Assembly: GCA_963573385.1 (NCBI GenBank)
Contig: CAUYLG010065978.1
Location: forward strand, 1 to 64,000
Direction: 5' to 3'
Source: Cacajao melanocephalus
Taxonomy: Eukaryota > Chordata > Mammalia > Primates > Pitheciidae
DNA: 64,000 nt
Part shown: positions 24,304 to 35,979 of the stretch, piece after piece
Layout: every line of letters starts with the position of its first letter
Position numbering within the stretch: the first letter of the stretch is position 1
Program-made: the position numbers and the translations under genes
Notes under the pieces: model-generated
What the model saw: the letters and a program-made list of their open reading frames with translations, nothing else
Told to the model about the DNA's origin: nothing
Database searches by the model: none

Positions 24304-24361
24304 TTGAGTTCTCTAGCACCAAATGCTGGTATTTGAGTTCTGTAGCTCAAAGCACTGGTAT
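24304..24361. repeat. 29-bp tandem duplication
   Basis: Two adjacent 29-bp units (24304-24332, 24333-24361), both starting TTGAGTTCT and ending CTGGTAT, with several differences between them. Confidence 0.85.
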
Positions 24362-24362
24362 T

Positions 24363-25095
24363 CTAGGCTTGATGTTCAAATTCATCTCAGTCACCATGAG
24401 AATTTTAGTTCCACTGAAACTCATACCTATTGGCAACAAGACAGAGATATAACTAGCGGGTGGAGGGTAGAAAAAGAAGGCCAAGGCAAGGCAGAGCTGG
24501 AGGAGACGCAGTGATGGAAGTAAGTGTGGCCCTGTATATGGATGTGTCTTGAGGTGGCTTCTCTGAGATCTTAGAAGGACCAAGAGCCTGAAGCTCTCAG
24601 CTGCATCACACAATCAGAACATCTGGATTAGCCAGACCCAGAATAAATAAATGCCCCAGTGCATATGTAGTGTCTTCACCAAAGCAAAACACATTTACAG
24701 TCTTCTTCTTCCAACTGTAAGGAGGCAGATGCTCAGAGGGATGGCAAATGCAAACCCACTGTTCACTTAGATGTGTAAATGCCACTGGCTTTCTCTTTAT
24801 TTAGCAAGTTGCTTTTATTGCTTATTTTAGTGAAAGTAAAAAAATATGCTCAAAGCATTTGGGAGGTCCATGCCTACTCAACTTTCCCAGAAGCTCTGAG
24901 GTTCCCAAGCTGTGATCTCTCTCTCGATGGGATTTTAGGAAGCTTAGCCTGGTGTCTTGGAAGGGATGATTGTGCCTGACCCCCAGGGGAGGTGGGAGGG
25001 TAAAATGTGGCCAGGTACATGGAAATAAATTCTAAAAGCACAGGACCAGCATTTGTGACGGTTATATAATGGGAAAGCCACAGAGCCTCCAGCCT
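24363..25095. other. Unique sequence, no gene seen
   Basis: No recognised repeat or gene. Confidence 0.5.
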
Positions 25096-25099
25096 CACC

Positions 25100-25281
25100 A
25101 TGCTAGTCGTTAGGTGCCCAGTCCATAGTCTGGTTCTGGAATCTTCCCAGAGCCCTGTAGGGTGGATCTTTCCTATGCTCTCTGAAAAACAGCAGTGGCC
25201 ATGTGATTTGCTTTGGCCAGTGACATGTGAATGGAAATGGTGCCTGTCACTTCTAGGTGGAAGCTTTAAGGAACCAGTGTG
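25100..25281 (+). mobile_element. Ancient unnamed repeat, copy A, left part
   Basis: 'catgtgatttgctttggccag', 'gtgacatgtgaatgg' and 'cacttctaggtggaagc' belong to an old mammalian interspersed repeat I recognise by motif but cannot name. It is split by the AluY-like element; related copies lie at 29985 and 52195. Confidence 0.5.
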
Positions 25282-25800
<519 letters not shown>

Positions 25801-25839
25801 CTGGTGAGCCCCAGGAGCAAAGTGTGAAGGGCATGCGTT

Positions 25840-26245
<406 letters not shown>

Positions 26246-26842
26246 GGGTCATCTTTTTAAATCACAAATGTTATCATGGCACCCTGCCCCCACTTTAAGT
26301 GCCCAGACATTCAAAACGTGAACACAGCACCCCTCCCCTCCCCATACCCCCAGCTGCTCAAAACCAAAGATACGGCTCAAGGATATCATGGCCCTGCCCC
26401 AATTCATCTCTCCAACCTCAGCTCTTGCCACCTCTTGCTTCACACTCTGAGTCCTATTCACCAAAATTATTTCATTACAAGGTGCCATGCTTTCTCTCAC
26501 CTCCAGACCTTTTGCACATGCCATTCTCTATACCTAAAACACTCTTCTCTGTCCTACTCACTTAACCAACTCCTACACATCCTTTGGGCCTAAGCTTGTG
26601 TCCATCTCCTACAGGAAGCCCTCCCTGATTCCCAAGCCAGGCTAGGTGCCTTCTCAGTGCCTTCACTCTTACCATTTGTATCACTGTGGACTGTCTATTT
26701 ACTTGCAGCACCCCCTTTCAGACTCTGCGTTCCTTGAGAGCAAGGGCTGTGTCTGCTTTTTTCCCCATAGTATCTCCAGTGCCCATCACAGCGTCTGCCT
26801 TCTGGTAACTGTAGAGCATCTGCTGAATGAATGGACTGTGAG
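26246..26842 (+). mobile_element. L2 LINE, 3' region
   Basis: Long sense L2: 'ccttttgcacatgccattctc', 'ggaagccctccctgattcc', 'ccttgagagcaagggctgtg', 'agtgcccatcacagcgtctg', ending 'ctgaatgaatgga'. The 105-codon frame here is an L2 3'-region artefact. Confidence 0.92.
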
Positions 26843-27532
26843 TACCTCCACACATAGGTCCTCTGATGGTGGCAGGGGATATTGACTTAATGAGGCAGGG
26901 GCAGCTTCTTTATGTGCTCTCCCTCCAAATCTCTGGCTTGAAGGGGGTGGCAGGGATTTCATGGTGATAAATGGGGGCCTTTCAAGCAGCTCGGTGGCCC
27001 GGACACTTGGAGGGCAGCAGCCTGGGGCCTCCTAGGGAGCTAATGGTTTTCAGGAGCAGTTTGGGAAGGAGTCCTGCAAACAGCCAAAGGAAAACATAAC
27101 CTCTCCAGGCCGCCCCACCCACCCCCATCCTGGGTGCTCAGCTGAGATAGTGCTCAAAGGAGCTTCATGAATTATTATGTCCACATTGCTTGCAGATAAA
27201 TGACAGTCTCATGGTCCGGTACCAAATGCTGGCTGTAATATTTAATCAAGGTCTAGTTTTATGCATCAGTTGGTTTTGAAAATAATATTTATGGGTCTTG
27301 AATGCCTTCAAGCTTTAGGCATATGGCCTAAGAGAATCTTTATTTTGTAGCTATTGGATAAGAATATAGGAAGTGAGATAGAGAAGCTGTGAAGTTCACT
27401 TGTGCCTGCTCAATGCCAGGTCCTCTACCAGATATCAGAGATGCCAAGATGGAAACTAACTAATTCCTTCATGCCCAGGATTCACGCTCAGGTCCAAATC
27501 TTTCCCCTAAGATCCCTCCATCCTCATGCAAG
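26843..27532. other. Unique sequence, possible conserved noncoding block
   Basis: No repeat recognised. 27150-27360 is AT-rich with ATAAATGACAG and several TAAT words, unlike its GC-richer surroundings; see findings. Confidence 0.5.
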
Positions 27533-27585
27533 CCTGGTTCATCATCTAACCCATCAGTTCAAACCTGATTCATCATCTAATCCAC
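27533..27585. repeat. 31-bp partial tandem duplication
   Basis: CCTGGTTCATCATCTAAC at 27533 recurs as CCTGATTCATCATCTAAT at 27564. Confidence 0.85.
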
Positions 27586-27845
27586 TTCCTCCAGGGAGCC
27601 CTCATGACCAACCCTGTCCCCAGGGATCTCCACCCCTCTAATCTCTACCTGCCCTCTGCCACTAGGCAGAATATGTGCACTGTCCAGCACAATGGATCAG
27701 TTTTACCCGCTGAAGTCTTGGCCACTCCATTGGATGGCAGGCTCCCATGGGGCAGGTGGGGTTTGCTTCTTGATTCTCCCTACCTCTCCTCACTGCCGGA
27801 AACCTAGCTGGTGTTCGGGAAAGCCCATTTGATAGAACTGAATTT
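27586..27845 (+). mobile_element. L2 3' region
   Basis: 'cttcctccagggagccctc', 'tggcaggctcccatggggcag' and a decayed tail near 27800-27840 fit sense L2. Confidence 0.65.
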
Positions 27846-28009
27846 ATACGCTCTGGACTTTGCACATATAGGAAGTTCAAAAGTTATTTGAGATTCTATT
27901 GTAAATCACTCCCTGATTTTGTCCTTTTCCCTGTTCTCTCCACCTCAGTGAATATGCCAAGCCAGATACCTGGAAGTCATCCATGAGTCCCTCCTCTGCT
28001 TCTTTTAAT

Positions 28010-28145
28010 TGTTCATTCATTCATTCATTCATTCTTCTACTCCTTCAGAAACAACAATAAGAAATATTACCTGTTTACTCACTGCCAGGCCCTGTGTTAG
28101 GGGCTGGGGACAAACAGTGGTGAACTGGCCAGAAATGGTCTAGGG
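28010..28145 (-). mobile_element. L2 3' end
   Basis: (ATTC)n start at about 28012-28035, then 'cactgccaggccctgtgttag' and 'gggctggggacaaacagtgg', the inverted L2 tail. Confidence 0.75.
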
Positions 28146-28339
28146 GGACTTTTAACTTCTAAACAGTTGTTCAAATAGTTTTTCTCCTGTACATCCCAAG
28201 GGTCTGCCTTGGTCCAGGGCCGTTTCGTCTCTGACAGGCTTCTAATGTTCCCTGGCCCCTGCTCCAGCCTTCTCCACCTCCCCACCATCATCCTCACACT
28301 TGGTAAACAGTTTTGAGAACGTGGAAGTGGGAGTGGGGT

Positions 28340-28480
28340 GGTGCAGAGAAAGCACTGGTCAGGAAGGCTGGGTTCTAGCTCCCCAAGAGAAGCTGGATAA
28401 ACCTTTCCCTCTCTATGTCTCAGTTTGTTCAAAGGTAAAGGGGTCCAATAATCTCCACCCTGAGTGTAGCTCTACCTTGA
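28340..28480 (+). mobile_element. MIR-family SINE (MIR3-like)
   Basis: 'ctctctatgtctcagtttgtt' followed by 'aaaggggtccaataatctcc', typical of sense MIR3/MIRc. Confidence 0.65.
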
Positions 28481-28499
28481 GGTACCTCTGGTGGTAATA

Positions 28500-28700
28500 A
28501 TTCCATTTCCGAGCAGGCCAAGCATATTACATGTATTAACACAATCCTTTCAACAATCAGGGGCAGGCAGAAGTTCCTATTACTGCTATTCCCATTCTGA
28601 AACATAGCAACTGAGGTTCAGAGAGGTTAGGCAGCTTGCCCAAGATCACACAGCTATACGTGGAGAACTGGAATTCCATATATAGGACTGAATGACCCCA
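28500..28700 (-). mobile_element. MIR SINE
   Basis: 'gcatattacatgtattaacac', 'aactgaggttcagagaggtta' and 'cagcttgcccaagatcacac': clear inverted MIR. Confidence 0.93.
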
Positions 28701-29845
28701 GAGGACCCTGAGTTTAACCTTGACATTCTACTAGCTCCTTATGCCTAGTGGTTCTATCTGCGGCTTTGAGTGGGGTGAGGCTTGGGAGTCATGACTCAGT
28801 TTCCCCTGAGTAGGGACCAAGAGACCTCCTGTGTTGTGAGATAAGCACACTTAAATCTCCCACTTGTCAAAATGTTTTCAGGTTCTTTGCCATAAGTGAG
28901 GGGTGTGAACGTCCTGGGGGTGACTAGATGACAAAGCCAGTGAACAGCCCTAACTGGAACAAAGCATGTGGATCAGGCCAAGGGCACCAAGGGCAAACAG
29001 TGTTGCTGCAGGCGGGGACACCCGGGGAAACCAGCCTGCTTCCTATCAGTGCAGGAGAGCGGCTCAGGAAGAGTGTAAATCAGGAGAGGAGGGGGCCAGA
29101 TTCCTGTCTCCCAGAACCGTCTTTAGGCTTCTTCCCCAGCTCCCTCCAAACCAGTCCTGGGTGCTCCCCGCCACCCCTGACAGCTTCCTCTCTCATTAGG
29201 ATCTCTCTGACAACCCTGAAGATTTATAACGTGAAATGTTTCCATTTCCCTGACAAGATGTCTCTGCTTCAAAGTGCCTGCGCCTGCCCTCCGGAGCCCG
29301 GGATGAAGGTGACTTTGTGAGGGAGACAAATGAATCAAGGGGCTGACACTCATCCCTTTCTTTCCCCCTGTAATACATCTGTTTACTATTGAATGGGGGC
29401 TTGCATGGTTTGTGATGAATTGTCTTCTCCTCCATAGCCATGTCCCCAGATGGCTGGGGAGGCTAACGTGTCTTCCAGGAGCATCTGCTTTTGATCGCTG
29501 GTCCTTTTAAATCTTGGGTTAAAATCTTCAGCCTGACGAGCCTGAAAAGCAGTCTCCAGAAGCAAAGCAGCAGCAAAGGAGTGCTAAAACCCTGGAGGGG
29601 ATCATCTGGGGTCTCCCTAGAGACAGCCCCGTGGGGTTCCCTCTGATGGGCTGAAAACAGAGCAGGGGGCTTTCTTTCGGAGGGAGGCTCCCGCTTGGGT
29701 CCGAAAGCAGGGTTCTCATCTGCAGGTGCAGCGCCCTTGGGACCCTGGGAGGGGAGTGGTGGCTCAGGCTGCTCTCCCCATACAGGGCTGGGTGCTGGCT
29801 AGAGAGAGGAGGAGCCTGTGGTTCCCTGGTTAAAAAAGCACCAGT
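28701..29845. other. Unique sequence, no gene seen
   Basis: About 1.1 kb with no recognised repeat. Frames of 106-130 codons overlap on both strands and lack recognisable domains. Confidence 0.55.
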
Positions 29846-29849
29846 CACC

Positions 29850-29985
29850 TGCCATTGCTACCTCCTGTCCCTTCTTCAAGTCTCTTCTGAAATGTCACTT
29901 CTGTAGGGAAACTGTTCTTGATCACCTTCAAACTGGGAGTAACAGTGACCGTCACCTGCTCACCACACCCTTATCCTCTTCTTTC
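29850..29985 (+). mobile_element. L2 fragment, left of inserted repeat
   Basis: 'cttcaagtctcttctgaaatg' and 'tagggaaactgttcttgatc' match the L2 CTCAAATGTCACCTCC...GGAAGCCTTCCCTGA block. Confidence 0.65.
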
Positions 29986-30290
29986 CAGGCACACAACTCA
30001 ACTGCCTTTCCAGCCTCCCATGCAGGTAGACAAGGCCGTGAGACTGATTCTGGCCAGTGGAGCATGAGGCCACTTCCAGGCCTGGCCCATGAGACCCTCC
30101 CAGTGTGATTCTTGTACCTTCCACAGATGCTGACTGCTGTCTCTGCCCAGGGGAGAGCCTCTGTCCACCTGGGGCCCTGAGCTTTCCCTGGCCCACTGGG
30201 AATACTCATATTGGAGCTGTGAAGCCACTGAATGATGCAGGCTTGTTGTCACAGCAGTTAGCGTCACCCACCTTAGGTTTGGTCCCCAGC
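29985..30290 (+). mobile_element. Ancient unnamed repeat, copy B
   Basis: 'ttctggccagtggagcatgag' and 'ccacttccaggcc' upstream, 'gtgaagccactgaatgatgc' and 'cttgttgtcacagcagttagc' downstream, in the same order as copies A and C. It interrupts an L2. Confidence 0.5.
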
Positions 30291-30344
30291 CCCTGCACTT
30301 CTGGGTTGTACTTGGCACCCTTGGCTACACTGCACTCTCTGGAA

Positions 30345-30510
30345 TAATTGAATAATTCGTATGATGTCTGTCTGTCTCAGAAGACGGTTTCCCCCCTGAG
30401 GGTAGAGAATGTCTCTCTTCTTCACTACTGAAGATGTGGGCCTAACACAGCATCCGGTACACAGAAAGAACCCAATGAACAGCTACCAGATGACTGATGG
30501 ACTGGGTGAA
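30345..30510 (+). mobile_element. L2 3' end, right of inserted repeat
   Basis: 'cctgagggtagagaatgtctc', 'cctaacacagcatccggtac' and 'agaacccaatgaacagc' are the L2 3' tail, continuing the piece at 29850. Confidence 0.7.
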
Positions 30511-30544
30511 GGTGAAGCCTTCTGAGACCCACAACACACCTTAG

Positions 30545-30735
30545 CCTCATGGAACCTGCCCAGAATGGGAGGTCAGGAGCTCTGGCTTGGATCCCAGTTC
30601 TGCCCCACCATGCAGAAGCCAAGTTTCCTTGGTCATTTCACATCACTTCTCTAAGCCTCAATTTTATTTGTCAACTGAAACGATTTCTCACTTCTCAGGC
30701 TTTTGGGAGAAATAAAGGACAGAGAGCCTGTGGAA
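30545..30735 (+). mobile_element. MIR SINE
   Basis: 'ggcttggatcccagttctgcc' (B-box side) and 'cacttctctaagcctcaattt' in sense order. Confidence 0.88.
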
Positions 30736-30969
30736 TTGCCAAGTGCGGTGTGTGGCTTGCATGATATTCATGTCACATTGATGGCAGGTACCTGATCTTA
30801 TTGCCAGAGGTGGGGATGGGACCTTGGAAGTGACTCAAGCCACTGCTGACTCTGCCAATAACAAACTGTGAGGGCAGTAAGGCAGATGTCACCAGAAGAT
30901 GGTCAAAATAAGACCCATACTGGGTAATCTATTAGGTTGAAGATGCACAGCTGCTGAGAATTGGTGAGC

Positions 30970-31214
30970 AAAGGATTCAATGGAAGGATTACTCTCGAGG
31001 TATCTAGAATCCTAGACCAAAGGATTCAATGGAAGGATTACTCTCCAGGTATCTAGAATCCTAGACCAGAGGATTCAATGGAGGGATTACTCTCCAGGTA
31101 TCTAGAATCCTGGACCAAAGAATTCAGAGGAAGGATTACTCTCCAAGTATCTAGAATCTTAGACCAAAGAATTCAGAGGAAGGATTACTCTTCAGGTGTC
31201 TAGAATCCTGGACT
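30970..31214. repeat. 49-bp minisatellite, five copies
   Basis: Five head-to-tail 49-bp units starting at 30970, 31019, 31068, 31117 and 31166. Each carries GGATTACTCT and TCTAGAATC. Units 1-3 share TTCAATGG where units 4-5 share TTCAGAGG, so the array grew in at least two steps. No transposon parent recognised. Confidence 0.97.
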
Positions 31215-31239
31215 AGGAGATTTCTACTCAACACACTGT

Positions 31240-31470
31240 TCTTGACCCCTGAGGCACGAGCTTTGGAGCCAGGCAGTACCCTGCCACTGCCCATCTGGGC
31301 AACCGTGGGCACAACCTTTACCCTCTCTGAGTGTCAGTTTCTCCCTTTTATAAATGAGGAAGACAATATTCATGTCTTAAGGTGCACTGTAGATTACATG
31401 GGTCAGAATTTGTGGAAGTGCTTAGTACGATGTCTGATCTAGAGGAGGCCAAAGTAAATTATTAGCTCCC
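31240..31470 (+). mobile_element. MIR SINE
   Basis: Near full-length sense MIR: 'gctttggagccaggcagtac', 'ctctctgagtgtcagtttctc', 'gtggaagtgcttagtacgatg'. Confidence 0.92.
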
Positions 31471-31611
31471 TTTGTTCGCTGAGCTTTTTGCCACCTGGAT
31501 GGAATGAAGTTGTTGAGTATCTCTGGCTGAGTCTCCTTTTTCTCATCTGTACCTCACCCACCTGCTGTGACAGTCAAAGCAAGCAAGGACGTCACTGTGA
31601 GCATAAGTCGG

Positions 31612-31697
31612 AGCTGTTATTAACAACTCACCTGTGTAGCATACTCTGCTGTGTTCACTGCGGAGTATGCTGCTCAGGTGAGTTGTTAATAACAGCT
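31612..31697. repeat. Near-perfect 38-bp inverted repeat (hairpin)
   Basis: Arms 31612-31649 and 31660-31697 around a 10-nt loop (TGTGTTCACT). The outer 23 bp pair perfectly (AGCTGTTATTAACAACTCAC...). Over the full arm there are only three differences; as + strand RNA two of these are G-U, leaving one mismatch. Size and shape fit a miRNA precursor, but I do not recognise it as a known one. A DNA palindrome made by template switching, or a miniature transposon, are alternatives. Confidence 0.97.
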
Positions 31698-31699
31698 AC

Positions 31700-31975
31700 A
31701 ACTATTAGTAAGTACTGGTAATAATAATATCAGCAGCTGTGGTTGGAAACGGTACAAGTAACTGCAGCAGACTTGGGAAGCAGGATCAGGGCTCAGGTGG
31801 TAGTACAGCAGTGGCTGTGATTAATGTAATAGCAGTGAGGGTGGCCCATGCCTGACACTGCCCCAGTTAGTAGCAGTGGCCATGGCCAGCATGGTCATAG
31901 AGGTGGCAGGTACAGTAACAGTAGCGACAGTGAGAGGCTGGTGGCAGGAGAGGTGACAGAGGTAGTCACTGTGCT
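31700..31975. repeat. Degenerate AGT/GGT/GCA-rich trinucleotide-like stretch
   Basis: Many words such as AGTAGCAGTGG, GGTGGTAGTA and GTAACAGTAGCGACAGTG suggest an old imperfect trinucleotide repeat. No fixed unit remains. Confidence 0.55.
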
Positions 31976-32282
31976 TTAGCCTTGCTGGCCTCCTTTCTGG
32001 TAGCAGGCCCATGGAGTCCACTCTCCTGGGAGATGCTGCAACTTCCTGGGCATCAGTGTTGTACAAGGTGACCAGGCAGCAGAGGAGCATTTCTCCAGGA
32101 TCCTATTGCTGGGGGAGCCCAGGTGTCCACAGGTGACTGAGCACTGACAGGTGGGCCAAAGGATCCACAGGCCTAATGCTGCAGGCTTCTGATCTGCCAA
32201 ATGCCTTCCCACATGGTCAACCCTAGGAGCCTTCGAGAATCTCCTGAGCAAAGTTAAGTGTTTTTTCCTCCGCTGTCCCTTT

Positions 32283-32400
32283 AATATTCGTCCAACAAAT
32301 ATTCACTGGAGCCTACTGCAGGCCCTGAAGAAGAAAGATATGATTCCCAACTTCAAAAAGGCAGCAGCTTTGAAAGCGATTCTCTGTGCATCTTCACTAC
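32283..32400 (-). mobile_element. L2 3' end fragment
   Basis: 'tccaacaaatattcactgg' followed by 'gcctactgcaggccctgaag' is the inverted L2 tail. Confidence 0.65.
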
Positions 32401-32554
32401 AGCAGGTAGGTTGCTGTATTAAGGACATTTATTGGCACTAGTGCTGGTTCCCATCCTTATCTTGTTCGGTATGGAGCCTGGAGGGGCATGACAGCCACTC
32501 ACTGGCTGGATCCCATTCATCTAAGAGGTATTTCTGTAGTAGTTACCCAAGGGA

Positions 32555-32720
32555 AGGCACAGGGAGCGGTGGCTGAGTTCCAATCCCGGCTCACTATGAC
32601 CATGGGCAAGATGCTTAATCTCTGCGTCAGTTTGTTCTGAGGATTAACTGAATTATTATTACAAGTAAACTGTTTAGAATAGTGCTTAGTGTACATAATA
32701 ATGCTATAGAAGTATTAGGT
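32555..32720 (+). mobile_element. MIR SINE with internal deletion
   Basis: 'gagttccaatcccggctcac', 'catgggcaagatgcttaatc', then 'tgaggattaactgaattatta' and 'agtgcttagtgtac'. Confidence 0.85.
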
Positions 32721-32721
32721 G

Positions 32722-33050
32722 TGAAAATGCACCAGGGATCATACTAGGCACTGTTCATAGAGTAATGAGTTGAACAAAGTTCCAGCTGTCATGGAGCTTA
32801 CATTTTAGCAGGGGAACACATGAGAAACACATAAATATACATGCCGTGTAGGAAAAGGTGCTATGAGCAATAAAGCAGGGTGCAGAGACAGAGGGTCAGG
32901 GGGGCTACTATGTAGGCTGGGGAGGCTTCTCTGGGCAGGTGATATTTGAACATAGGCTTGGATGAAATGAAGTATATGCGAGCCACGTGACTACCTTGGG
33001 TAAAAAGGTTCCAGGCAGAGGCAAGAACATGCTTTGTGTGTTCACTAAAA
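32722..33050 (-). mobile_element. L2 LINE (left of AluJ)
   Basis: Inverted L2: 'cactgttcatagagtaatg', 'gtcatggagcttacattttag', 'gggcaggtgatatttgaac', 'ttccaggcagaggcaagaac'. Continues after the Alu and its AAAG tail. Confidence 0.93.
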
Positions 33051-33337
<287 letters not shown>

Positions 33338-33609
33338 AAAAAGAAAAGGAAAGAGAAAGAAAGAAAAGAAAGAAAGAAAGAAAAAGAAAGAAAGAAAGAA
33401 AGGAAAGGAAAGAAAGAAAAAGAAAGAAAGGAAAGGAAAGAAAGAAAAGAAAGAAAAAGAAAAAGAAAGGAAAGAAAAAAAGAAAGGAAAGGAAAGAAAG
33501 GAAAGAGAAAGAAAGGAAAGGAAAGAAAGAAAAAGAAAGAAAGAAAAAGAAAAAGAAAGAGAAAGAAAAGAAAGAAAAAGAAAGAAAGAAAGAAACGAAA
33601 AAAAGAAAG
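33338..33609. repeat. (AAAG)n / (AAAGG)n purine tract from Alu tail
   Basis: About 270 bp of almost pure A/G on the plus strand, only one C (near 33597). It explains a meaningless lysine/glutamate/arginine-rich frame at 33293-33670. Homopurine mirror-like DNA can form triplexes and is usually length-polymorphic. Confidence 0.97.
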
Positions 33610-34800
33610 GAGCCAGTGTGGCTGCAGTGGAGTATGGTGTCAGTGGTCCAAGGTGAGGTCAGTGAGGTAGCTGGGGTCAGGTTATGCAGAGGCTCTTAGG
33701 CCACAGTCAGGATTTGGCTTTTGCTAGAAGTGAAATAGAAAGCCAGTGGAGGGTTTTCAACAAAGAAGTGTGAATCAATCAGAATTCATGTTTTGAAGGA
33801 TGGCTCCAGGCTCTGCGAGAAGCACAGCCTCCTGGAGTGGGAGAAGGCGACAGCAGGGAGACCTGTTACAGGTAGCATATTACATGCAGCTGTGATGGTG
33901 GCTGGGGCCCCGGTGCTGAGCGGGAGGTGTGGGGAGAAGTAGTGGAATCCTGCTGTCTGTAGGATGTAGACATGACAGAAACTGCTGACAGACTGGATGG
34001 AGGTAAGAAAGAAAGAGAACATTCCAGGCTGATTCTAAGACTTTTGGCCTGAACAACTGGCAGAATGGAACTGCCATTTGCTAAGTTGAAGAAGTCTGGT
34101 AAGAATCAGGACTGGGAAGCCATGAGGGGGAGAATCAACTCTTGGTTAAAAGTTGTTAAGCTAGCGATGTGTATTTGCCACCCAAGTGGAGATTCTACTA
34201 CAGCTGGATATATGAGTCCAGAGAGTTCGTACGAAGAGAGAATCTGGGCTGCCAGTAGAAATGAAGGCTTCCTTGGTACAGAGTAAGAATGCAGAAGTAC
34301 AGAAAGAAGAGGGACTGTACTTCTCCACTGTTACTCTGGCATATATATATACAATCACCTGAATTGAAATGTGGACTGAGGACTGACTACTGAGACCCTC
34401 CAGAGTTTGGGGGTCAGAGAGGCGAGAAGGAGACTAACAACAAGGAGACTAACAGAGGCTCCCGAGTAGGATGAGTGAAGGATTTGTTTCAAGAGGCTTG
34501 TGCTGATGGGTTGAGGAAAATAAGGACCGAAAATGACTATGGGATTCTTCCACGTGAATGAATGGTGAGGAAGTGACAACAGCTGCAGAACCTACCACAG
34601 AGTGGAGGAAATGGAAGCCATCATCAGAATGCAGGTTGACCGTGTGGCTCTGGGAAGGCCAGCACCATGGAACAGCAGGTACAAACCAAGTCTCCAGTTT
34701 TAGAGCCTTGGGAAGTGCAGTCTGACACACAAAGCTGTTAAAATTTTACTTGGGCTTCCAGAGGAATAGGAAGAGGAAAAAAGGTAAGCTGGTGGGGAGT
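33610..34800 (-). mobile_element. L2 LINE (right of AluJ)
   Basis: Continues antisense L2 through its reverse-transcriptase region: 'gccagtgtggctgcagtgg', 'gccagtggagggttttcaac', 'gatggtggctgggg', 'acttttggcctgaacaactgg', 'ccaagtggagattctactac'. With 32722-33050 this is the longest L2 in the window (about 1.5 kb); beyond 34310 the match is weaker. Confidence 0.85.
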
Positions 34801-35119
34801 GATTTATACACACTGCGGAAGTACATAAATGGTGCTGAGGGCTCCGGGCACCCTGTAGAAGCCATTGTGAGGACAGTGGTGAGACGGTTCTATGTCCAGA
34901 TGCAATGCCATCTGGCCAGATGGCCCCTCAGCCAGTGGGCATGTTTCATCTCCCTAGGGTTACCAGGAGAAGTAGATAAAGTTGGTGACTTATTTATTGT
35001 TTTCTGTTTCACATTTCCATTCAGTTGATTTTATATATGTGCTTTCTAAAATTGTCCTCCTCATTCCAACTCCTGGTGTTCTATGGGACAGAGTGCATTC
35101 ACAGAGCCTCTGGGGGGCC

Positions 35120-35240
35120 AGGCAGAGGGAGTGGCCAGCATGTGGAAAGAACACCCTTTGACATCAGACTTAAGGAGAAACCCTCACTCCATCACATACC
35201 ACCTGGGAGATGTTGAACAAATAAGAGCCTCCCCGAACTC
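35120..35240 (+). mobile_element. MIR fragment
   Basis: 'cctttgacatcagacttaag', 'ccatcacataccacctggg' and 'ttgaacaaataagagcctcc' follow sense MIR. Confidence 0.6.
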
Positions 35241-35329
35241 TACACGGGTTTCCTAGGTGTTGTCTTTTCAGGAAAGACCTACTTATATCGGCCCTTAGCC
35301 CAGGCTGGCATAGGTTCTCTTTACAGCCA

Positions 35330-35485
35330 TTCTTTTCGTGCATCTGGCCTCACATTTCAATGCTTGAGAGCTTTTTGACACTTGGCTATCAGCTTTTTGA
35401 GGGGAGCCCCTGTGTTTGATTTGACAATGAGTACACTGCACACAGAAGTTGCTGAATATGCAGTTGTTGAATAAATGCACAGTCA
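35330..35485 (+). mobile_element. L2 3' end
   Basis: 'gagctttttgaggggagccc' and 'tatgcagttgttgaataaatg' are the L2 3' block and tail. Confidence 0.65.
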
Positions 35486-35822
35486 CTACCTTCCTAGGGT
35501 TGTTCCAGGGACTGAAAGAGAAGAGTTATGAGAAAGTTCCCCGCCCACAAACGAACAGGGTCAGGGCTCAGGCTTGTCTGCAAACTGCCTGGATTCATCA
35601 GAGGGGCAGGACTCTGTGAGGGCCCAACTTCTCTGGCTGCTCCAGGATCCTGGCTTTGGCGATGGGATCACTAAAAAGTGATTTGTGAGACAATGGCCTT
35701 CCAGGCCTGGCATTATCTTCCTAGTTGAGAATAGGTCTCTTATGCCCCAAACCCCCAGATAACCTGCTATGGATCTTCCCTTTGAGAGTTGATTGTGCTC
35801 CTCCCTGAACTTACTTATATTC
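35486..35822. other. Unique sequence, no gene seen
   Basis: No recognised repeat or gene. Confidence 0.5.
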
Positions 35823-35825
35823 TCA

Positions 35826-35970
35826 GCCTATATTCATTCATTTGTATTCTTTCTTTACTGCAATGATTCAGATAGTATTATTGAGTGCTCAGCACATGGG
35901 CAGGCACCGTTCTGCACGCCGGGGATACGGTGATACACAGTATGGCGGGGCGGGGAGAGTGTTGCGGATG
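35826..35970 (-). mobile_element. L2 3' end (left of MIR)
   Basis: 'tattcattcatttgtattc', 'ggcaggcaccgttctgcacg' and 'ccggggatacggtgatacac': inverted L2, resuming at 36226. Confidence 0.8.
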
Positions 35971-35979
35971 CAGCCAGCA

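Noticed and set aside
30970..31214. CRISPR-like array
   Set aside because: Units are contiguous tandem repeats with no unique spacers, and the DNA is clearly mammalian.
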